This document shows positions 58,910 to 64,000 of a DNA stretch of 64,000 nucleotides, piece by piece. Within the stretch, counting starts at the first letter, position 1, and the number at the start of each line of letters is the position of its first letter. The translations under genes were made by a program, and so were the position numbers. The DNA is taken from the NCBI RefSeq assembly GCF_013307245.1, contig NZ_CP028941.1, positions 682,001 through 746,000 on the forward strand, given 5' to 3'. The notes under the pieces are model-generated. The model was not told the origin of the DNA. It was given only the letters and a program-made list of their open reading frames with translations, and did not search any database. The DNA is from Polynucleobacter antarcticus (GTDB lineage: Bacteria; Pseudomonadota; Gammaproteobacteria; Burkholderiales; Burkholderiaceae).

Positions 58910-59233
58910 ATGGTCTATTCAATCCTTTATTACAGCCAAGAAGTTCAAGAAGACATCATGAGTTTGCCTGCAACACTACAAGCCCGTTATATTGGCTTAA
59001 CTAATCGAATGATGGAGTATGGTCCTAATTTAGGCTTGCCGCATACTGATTCTTTTGGCGGTGGTCTATTTGAATTAAGGCTTAAGGGTGCCGAGGGTAT
59101 TGCGAGGGTTTTCTTTTGCACAATGGTTGGACAAGAAATTATCATGCTCCATAGTTTTATCAAGAAGACGCAAAAGACCCCAGATAAAGAATTAAAACTT
59201 GCCAAGCAACGCATGAAGGAGTTGAGGAAATGA
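58910..59233 (+). CDS. HigB-like toxin (Gp49/RelE family)
   Basis: A 107-residue toxin with LYYSQEVQEDIMSLPATLQARYIGLTNRMMEYGPNLGLPHTDSFGGGLFELRLKGAEGIARVFFC, the Gp49-like HigB family pattern (basic ELR core followed by R-VFF). It is an mRNA-cleaving toxin placed first in the operon, as usual for HigBA. It overlaps the antitoxin by ATGA. No visible Shine-Dalgarno; the leader is AT-rich. Confidence 0.9.
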   Translation: MVYSILYYSQEVQEDIMSLPATLQARYIGLTNRMMEYGPNLGLPHTDSFGGGLFELRLKGAEGIARVFFCTMVGQEIIMLHSFIKKTQKTPDKELKLAKQRMKELRK

Positions 59234-59547
59234 CGATAAAAATCAATAAAAGCAGCAAAACTCTGACACACAAACAAATGGTCGGCAAGATGCTTAAGAA
59301 TTCGGCCGTTAAAGCCGAGGTGGATAAACTCAATCGTGAGGAGTTTGCAATTTTGGATGAGATTCTTACCGCCAGAAAAGAAGCGGGGCTATCTCAAGCC
59401 CAAATTGCTAAACGTATGGGAACACAAGCGCCTGCCATTGCTAGATTAGAAAGTGCCTTAGCCACCGGAAAACATTCCCCAAGTCTAAGTACCCTCAGAA
59501 AGTATGCAGCGGCCCTAGGCAAGAGAGTGGAACTGCACTTAGTCTAG
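59230..59547 (+). CDS. HigA-like XRE-family antitoxin
   Basis: A 105-residue protein with a C-terminal XRE helix-turn-helix: EILTARKEAGLSQAQIAKRMGTQAPAIARLESALATGKHSPSLSTLRKYAAALGKRVELHLV. The N-terminal 40 residues form a variable lysine-rich part that probably binds the toxin. Coupled to HigB by ATGA overlap. It should bind the palindrome at 58886-58899. Confidence 0.92.
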   Translation: MTIKINKSSKTLTHKQMVGKMLKNSAVKAEVDKLNREEFAILDEILTARKEAGLSQAQIAKRMGTQAPAIARLESALATGKHSPSLSTLRKYAAALGKRVELHLV

Positions 59548-59626
59548 TAACTCTTCCGCCCAAACATATGAACATGTCCTGTAAAGACGAGACATTCTTT
59601 GTTTTGGCCTATTTGGAGCTTTACTC

Positions 59627-60118
59627 ATGACCATTCAACCTAGCACCCTATTTAATAGCAAAGTGAGCGTACTTTCCGGAACAGTAAGTAAGTTAAATCA
59701 TGAGCTACTAGAGTACGTCAATCCCGAGAAACCAATGAATGATGATTCAGCAATCTATTTTCAACGCTTCTATATTGCTCAATTTAATTTAGATGACCGT
59801 GCCATCGTAGCTCAATTTTCTAGTCCAATGACTATCCACCAAGGGGATGTGCTGGCTGTGTCAGGCTATCCCAAAGGAAATGTCTTTCAGGTACTTGCTT
59901 ACGCCAATCAAACGCAAGATGTCCGAGGCGCTGAGAACTGGCTCATACTTGCCCTAGGTGCCCTCTTCTTTTTGGCAGTTGCAATTGGCTTACTTAATTC
60001 TGCGTTGGTGAGTGAAGGTAGTCTCGTTCCCAAACTCTTTCTGATGGGGTTTGTTGGTGTTGGCCTCTATATGGTCTATCGGGCTTTACTGATTCGTGAA
60101 GCAATTGCACTGCTTTAG
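59627..60118 (+). CDS. Hypothetical membrane protein with two C-terminal helices
   Basis: A 163-residue protein. Residues 1-100 look like a small beta-rich soluble domain (FNSKVSVLSGTVSKLNHELL, AQFSSPMTIHQGDVLAVSGYPKGNVFQVLAYANQT), then two hydrophobic helices (LILALGALFFLAVAIGLL and LFLMGFVGVGLYMVYRALL). GGAG lies nine bases before ATG. I do not recognise a family; the N domain would be on the cytoplasmic or periplasmic side depending on topology. It lies between the HigBA-like genes and the convergent EamA gene. Confidence 0.65.
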   Translation: MTIQPSTLFNSKVSVLSGTVSKLNHELLEYVNPEKPMNDDSAIYFQRFYIAQFNLDDRAIVAQFSSPMTIHQGDVLAVSGYPKGNVFQVLAYANQTQDVRGAENWLILALGALFFLAVAIGLLNSALVSEGSLVPKLFLMGFVGVGLYMVYRALLIREAIALL

Positions 60119-60131
60119 GGATCTTAAATAG

Positions 60132-61058
60132 TTATGAGGCTTTTGCGCGCAGGCTAGGCCAAAAGAGATTCACCATCAGGCCGGTAATCACCAAACCTGC
60201 CGCCATTAATTTCCAAGCGGGTAAGGATTCATCTAGAAAAATGGTAGAGGCGCCCATGCCAAAAATAGGCACTAGTAAAGGAGCGGGTGCTACCAGTGCT
60301 GCAGGGTGTTTAGATAGCAGCCAAGCCCAAGCGGCATAACCAAACAGGGTATTGGCCCAGGATTGCCAAAACACCGCAATCCAAGCATTGAGCGGCGCAG
60401 TCAAGGTGACATCCCATAAGTGGGCTGCACCCCCTTCAAAGACTGCAGCCATAAGTAGTAGCGGCGGGATTGAAAACGCACTAGCCCACACCACATAAGA
60501 CAGCATATTGATCGAGCCCGCTTTACGACTCACTGTGTTGGCAATCCCCCACGATAGTCCTGCAAATACCACCAAAGCAATACCTAAAACGGTTGTAGTG
60601 GCATCGGTATGAATAGCAATGATGCACAAGCCCGTCATCGATATAGCAACAGCGACTGCTTGATAGCGCTTAAGACCTTCTTTAGCAAAAAACATCGCAA
60701 AGCCAATAGTGAAGAACACCTGGGTTTGCACGACCAAAGAGGCTAAGCCTGGCGTGATCTGACTATGGACTGCGTAATACAGCACCCCAAACTGCCCCAC
60801 TCCGGTGGCTATTCCATACACACAAAGATTGGTCCATGAGACCTGTGGGCGAGGCAGAAAAAAGATTAAAGGCAACAAAGCAAAACAGTAGCGCAGTGCT
60901 GCAAAGTAAAACGGCGGGAAAGTACTGAGGGCATTTTTCATCACAACAAAGTTGGTGCCCCACACTGCGACGATGACTAAAGCGAGTAGGAGGTGGCTGG
61001 CTGGCAGTTGATGATGCTGCTTTCTATGATGAGTGCTATCAGCTGGGAGATTAAGCAC
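60132..61058 (-). CDS. EamA/DMT family transporter
   Basis: A 308-residue transporter with two EamA repeats and ten helices (VVAVWGTNFVVMKNALSTFPPFYFAALRYCFALLPL at the start; FAGLSWGIANTVSRKAG in the second half). Such proteins export amino acids or metabolites; substrate unknown. Its start overlaps the end of the GMC oxidoreductase gene by eight bases, so both are in one operon. Confidence 0.9.
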   Translation of the reverse strand: MLNLPADSTHHRKQHHQLPASHLLLALVIVAVWGTNFVVMKNALSTFPPFYFAALRYCFALLPLIFFLPRPQVSWTNLCVYGIATGVGQFGVLYYAVHSQITPGLASLVVQTQVFFTIGFAMFFAKEGLKRYQAVAVAISMTGLCIIAIHTDATTTVLGIALVVFAGLSWGIANTVSRKAGSINMLSYVVWASAFSIPPLLLMAAVFEGGAAHLWDVTLTAPLNAWIAVFWQSWANTLFGYAAWAWLLSKHPAALVAPAPLLVPIFGMGASTIFLDESLPAWKLMAAGLVITGLMVNLFWPSLRAKAS

Positions 61059-62685
61059 CGGTAATCAGTTCTGCTGCGCGCTGTGCAATCATCATCGTGG
61101 GTGCGGCGGTATTGCCGGAGGTAATAGTAGGCATGGCTGAGGCATCAACCACTCGCAGATGCCCAATACCTCTGACCCGAAGTTCAGAGTCCAGCACGGC
61201 CATAGGATCATCTGCTCGTCCCATTTTACAAGTTCCTACCGGATGAAAAATCGTCGTCCCAATATCCCCCGCTGCTTTAATTAATTCTGCATCGGTTTGG
61301 TACTGCTTACCGGGTTTGTATTCATCTGGGGAGTAAGGTTTTAATGCGGGGCTCTCCATAATCTTGCGGGTGAGACGCAATGACTCTGCAGCTACCTGAC
61401 GATCTTCAACAGTAGATAAGTAGTTTGGGGCAATCACGGGTGGTGCCTTAGGGTCGGCGGCACTAATGTGCACACTGCCGCGTGAGGTCGGGCGTATATT
61501 GCAAACGCTGGCAGTAATCGCATTAAAGGCATGCAAGTCTTCACCAAACTTTTCAAGGGATAAGGGCTGTACGTGATATTCCACATTGGCTGAGGGCTGA
61601 TCTGGCGAGCTATAGGCAAATGCACCAAGCTGTGAGGGGGCCATCGACATCGGTCCAGAGCGCTTGAACAGATACTCCAGTGCAATCATCAGCTTTCCAA
61701 AAAGAGAATTGGCTTTGGTATTGAGAGTGCTAATACCCTTGACCTGATAAATCATGCGTAATTGCAAATGGTCTTGTAAGTTCTCACCTACTCCCGGTAA
61801 ATCTGCTATCACCGGAATACCTAAGCTCTGAAGATGGGCTGCAGCACCAATGCCAGAACGTTCTAAAACTTGCACACTGCCAATTGCACCCGCACTTAAG
61901 ATCACTTCACCTTGCTGGGTAATATTGCAGAACGCAGATTGTGTTTTGCCATTTTTAATGTATTGCACACCGAGGCATTCTTTACTGACCGGATCAATCA
62001 GTAGCTTATTAACAGTTGCCTCAGTGAGTACCGTGAGATTGGGTCGCTGAGCAGCATCCCTTAAAAAGGCTTTCACAGTATTGAGGCGCCAGCCTTTACG
62101 TTGATTGACATCAAAATAACCCACCCCAAAATTATCACCTTGGTTAAAGTCATCTGATGCTGGTATGCCTGCCTCTATCGCAGCCTGCCTAAAGATATCC
62201 ATGATGGGCCAACGTAAACGTTGTTTAGAAACAGTCCATTCACCACCCTTACCATGCCATACATTAGCTCCGCCATGGTAATCCTCAAATTGCTTATAGC
62301 GTTGTAGCGCATGTTCCCAAGACCAAGCCTCATCACCGGTTACCTTCACCCAAGATGTGTAATCACTTGCTTGGCCGCGCATATAAATCATGCCATTAAT
62401 CGATGAAGATCCACCTAAAACCCGTCCACGAGGATACAAGAGAGAGCGGCCATTCAGGCCCTGTTCATTAGCGGTCTTAAAACGCCAATCTGCTCTAGGG
62501 TTATCGATGCAATACAAATAACCTACCGGAATATGAATCCAAATGTAATGATCATTTTTGCCCGCCTCAATCAAGAGTACCCGCTTACTGGGGTTCTCAG
62601 TCAGACGCTTAGCTAGCATGCAACCAGCACTACCTGCACCAATGATGATGTAGTCATAAACGCTAGGCTGGGCTGTACTAGTCAT
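61051..62685 (-). CDS. GMC family FAD-dependent oxidoreductase (choline/alcohol dehydrogenase-like)
   Basis: About 544 residues: YDYIIIGAGSAGCMLAKRLTENPSKRVLLIEAG (FAD motif near 10-42), PRGRVLGGSSSINGMIYMRGQASDY (PROSITE GMC 1), GAIGSVQVLERSGIG (GMC 2) and HPVGTCKMG with the catalytic His near the C terminus. It oxidises alcohols to aldehydes; BetA is one relative. The start at 62685 gives the usual N terminus; earlier in-frame ATGs at 62730 and 62757 exist. Operon with an EamA transporter; divergent from the third toxin gene. Confidence 0.92.
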   Translation of the reverse strand: MTSTAQPSVYDYIIIGAGSAGCMLAKRLTENPSKRVLLIEAGKNDHYIWIHIPVGYLYCIDNPRADWRFKTANEQGLNGRSLLYPRGRVLGGSSSINGMIYMRGQASDYTSWVKVTGDEAWSWEHALQRYKQFEDYHGGANVWHGKGGEWTVSKQRLRWPIMDIFRQAAIEAGIPASDDFNQGDNFGVGYFDVNQRKGWRLNTVKAFLRDAAQRPNLTVLTEATVNKLLIDPVSKECLGVQYIKNGKTQSAFCNITQQGEVILSAGAIGSVQVLERSGIGAAAHLQSLGIPVIADLPGVGENLQDHLQLRMIYQVKGISTLNTKANSLFGKLMIALEYLFKRSGPMSMAPSQLGAFAYSSPDQPSANVEYHVQPLSLEKFGEDLHAFNAITASVCNIRPTSRGSVHISAADPKAPPVIAPNYLSTVEDRQVAAESLRLTRKIMESPALKPYSPDEYKPGKQYQTDAELIKAAGDIGTTIFHPVGTCKMGRADDPMAVLDSELRVRGIGHLRVVDASAMPTITSGNTAAPTMMIAQRAAELITGA

Positions 62686-62766
62686 ATATCTATTTGGAGA
62701 GCTGAAAACTGAGTACTTATTATTCACCATACTGCAAAGATTGGTAATTCTTGTCATATTTGTTGA

Positions 62767-62803
62767 TTTGATATAGAATCAAATTTGATCTAATATTAGA
62801 TCA
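62767..62803 (+). promoter_or_regulatory. Two dyads overlapping the toxin start codon
   Basis: TTTGAT-n5-ATCAAA (62767-62783) and the perfect 18-bp palindrome TGATCTAATATTAGATCA (62786-62803). The last A of the palindrome is the first base of the toxin ATG. A bound antitoxin would block both promoter and ribosome access. No Shine-Dalgarno is present. Confidence 0.65.
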
Positions 62804-63102
62804 TGCAAATTAACTACAAACGACCTTTCACCCACTTTGTTAAGAAAGCAATTAAGCCTCTTAAACTCGCCATTAAAGATAATGTAACGAGGATAAGCAA
62901 TAATCCTAATTTAGGCGAACCTAAATTAGGAGACCTAAAAGGAATTTTTATTCATAAGTTTCGTTTTGATGGGCAGGAATATTTAATGGCATATCGATGC
63001 AGAGTAAACAGCAAGATTGAGATAATTTGGATTGACTTTTATAAAGTAGGTAGTCACGAGAACTTTTATGATGACTTAAAACAATATTTACGCCAAGAAT
63101 AG
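62803..63102 (+). CDS. RelE/ParE-like toxin
   Basis: A 99-residue basic protein: INYKRPFTHFVKKAIKPLKLAIKDNVTRISNNPNLGEPKLGDLKGIFIHKFRFDGQEYLMAYRC, similar to RelE/ParE-fold toxins (G-L-K/R then F-x-x-x-YR-in-strands). The gene is more AT-rich than its surroundings, a sign of transfer. The antitoxin-like gene follows 16 bases downstream. Which target it acts on, ribosome or gyrase, cannot be seen. Confidence 0.78.
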   Translation: MQINYKRPFTHFVKKAIKPLKLAIKDNVTRISNNPNLGEPKLGDLKGIFIHKFRFDGQEYLMAYRCRVNSKIEIIWIDFYKVGSHENFYDDLKQYLRQE

Positions 63103-63118
63103 CGCGTGGGAGAAAAAA

Positions 63119-63430
63119 ATGGGTTTGACAATAACAGCAAAAGATATGTTTAATCAGGTGAAGAAAATGCCCTCAAAGGAGCGCATTAAATTCTTCGCAT
63201 TAATTGCTACAAATGCATTTAGAGAAAATGACTTTACGGATGAACAGGTTTTTGGCAATTTGAAGAATGACACTTTTACTGCGGAAGAGTCAGCTCAATA
63301 TCTTGAAATCTCTATGCCAACTTTTCGTCGCCATGTACAGTCAGGAAAATTGATACCAAAAACAGTTGTAGGTAGAAGTCAGTTTTTTGCAACTGGTGAC
63401 CTTCAGCGCTTCAAGCAAGAGCTAGACTAA
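63119..63430 (+). CDS. HTH protein, probable antitoxin of the third TA pair
   Basis: A 103-residue protein. Residues 1-50 are helical (FNQVKKMPSKERIKFFALIATNAF), and 57-100 form an excisionase-like HTH: TFTAEESAQYLEISMPTFRRHVQSGKLIPKTVVGRSQFFATGDLQRFKQ. AGAAAAAA before ATG is a weak site. It directly follows the RelE-like gene; HTH_17-type antitoxins of such toxins are known. AT-rich as its toxin. Confidence 0.78.
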   Translation: MGLTITAKDMFNQVKKMPSKERIKFFALIATNAFRENDFTDEQVFGNLKNDTFTAEESAQYLEISMPTFRRHVQSGKLIPKTVVGRSQFFATGDLQRFKQELD

Positions 63431-63472
63431 GTTTAAAATTGATTATTGACGATATCCGTCTAAAATAGATTT

Positions 63473-64000
63473 ATGCACGTTAATGAGAAAAACCGGACGC
63501 CCAAGAAAGAAGATTTGGACGCGGGCCCAAGCAAATCAGAGCTAAAGCGCCAGATGACGGAGCGTCAGAAACTAGCCGAGGTTCTGGCTTCGCTCAGTAG
63601 TGATGGTCTCAAGTCCATCCCTATGGATGAAGCTATCAAAGTAGCCATTGCAGAAACACCTAAAATCAAGAGTTTTGAGGCCATCCGCCGCCATAAGCAA
63701 TATCTTGGCAAGCTCATGCGCTTTTTAGATGACGAAGAATTAGCGACTATTCAAAAACGTCTAGATGCCATTCAAGGAGTCAGTAAAGCAGAGACAGCCA
63801 AACTTCATTTTTTAGAATCCTACCGTGATCGTTTAGTAGCTGATGATGCCGCCTTTACGAAGATGATTGAGCAATACCCCGATATGGATATTCAGAACAT
63901 GCGGACGATGATTCGTAATGCGCGTAAAGAAAAAGAAATGAATAAGCCACCTAAGGCTTATCGTGAGATCTTTCGTGTTTTGAAAGATATGGGTATTTAG
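63473..64000 (+). CDS. darP: Ribosome-associated protein DarP (YjgA, DUF615)
   Basis: A complete 175-residue protein ending with TAG at the last base of the window. SKSELKRQMTERQKLAEVLASLSSDGLKSIPMDE, ESYRDRLVADDAAFTKMIEQYPDMDIQNMRTMIRNARKEKEMNKPPKAYREIFRVLKDM are the DUF615 family core. DarP helps in late 50S subunit assembly. Length is near the E. coli protein (183). It lies 42 bases after the HTH antitoxin gene, which is a probable insertion before this core gene. Confidence 0.94.
   Translation: MHVNEKNRTPKKEDLDAGPSKSELKRQMTERQKLAEVLASLSSDGLKSIPMDEAIKVAIAETPKIKSFEAIRRHKQYLGKLMRFLDDEELATIQKRLDAIQGVSKAETAKLHFLESYRDRLVADDAAFTKMIEQYPDMDIQNMRTMIRNARKEKEMNKPPKAYREIFRVLKDMGI

Noticed and set aside
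1-64000. CRISPR array, rRNA, tRNA, prophage or intact IS
   Set aside because: I saw no regular spaced repeats, no tRNA-like cloverleaf or rRNA sequence, and no integrase or transposase frame.

Overview
The window looks like chromosome from a small-genome freshwater betaproteobacterium of the Burkholderiaceae, most likely Polynucleobacter. This rests on gene content (orphan Bug-type periplasmic binding proteins, DUF6352, DUF3501, DarP, monomeric isocitrate dehydrogenase, a LivF with an altered P-loop), the moderate G+C content and the short intergenic gaps. It is an inference from gene content; no rRNA or tRNA lies here to confirm it. There is no prophage, intact insertion sequence or CRISPR array.

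Layout. 1-2132 (minus): an APH-type kinase (cut by the window edge), an SDR and an acyl-CoA dehydrogenase, a trio like that used for 4-hydroxyacyl-CoA breakdown. 2275-8315 (plus): a complete LivGFKHM-type ABC importer plus a FAD/NAD(P)-binding protein. 8396-15180: a catabolic block with a TauD-like dioxygenase and Bug protein facing a ThDP enzyme, an alpha/beta hydrolase, a second Bug protein and a 2-pyrone-4,6-dicarboxylate-lactonase-like hydrolase. 15335-19204: peroxide defence (rubrerythrin, an Hdr-like Fe-S protein with DUF3501, and OxyR carrying both redox cysteines). 19326-24660: membrane and stress genes (YqhA, YggT, Usp, TerC), then NhaR-like regulator, SbtA-like bicarbonate permease and a DUF6671 protein. 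24692-28867: a YdiJ-like flavin/Fe-S dehydrogenase, a HAD dehalogenase and a VOC protein. 28922-34975 (minus): TolC, membrane-fusion protein, heavy-metal RND pump and a PII-like protein in one tightly coupled operon.

35199-45087 holds a phasin, a parvulin, TSUP permease, a frameshifted GNAT gene coupled to an isochorismatase, a pterin dehydratase, RsuA, and the MsrPQ periplasmic methionine-sulfoxide repair operon with a lipocalin, an MBL hydrolase and a degenerate YdfG-like SDR. 45088-52797 carries Idh, an MFS carrier, DUF6352, FKBP, a lytic transglycosylase and a secreted nuclease. 

52853-55749 is the most interesting part: a nearly perfect Fur box drives an outer-membrane barrel, an exported FMN-binding protein, an ApbE flavin transferase and a four-helix His-rich membrane protein. 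I read this as a candidate iron-repressed flavin/heme electron-transfer (ferric reductase-like) system. 55798-58186 is a sulfide/persulfide module (SqrR/BigR-type regulator with Cys41 and Cys107, persulfide-dioxygenase-like hydrolase, TSUP exporter, DUF2892). The last part, 58215-64000, holds three distinct toxin-antitoxin pairs, each with a visible palindromic operator, around an EamA exporter, a GMC oxidoreductase and DarP.
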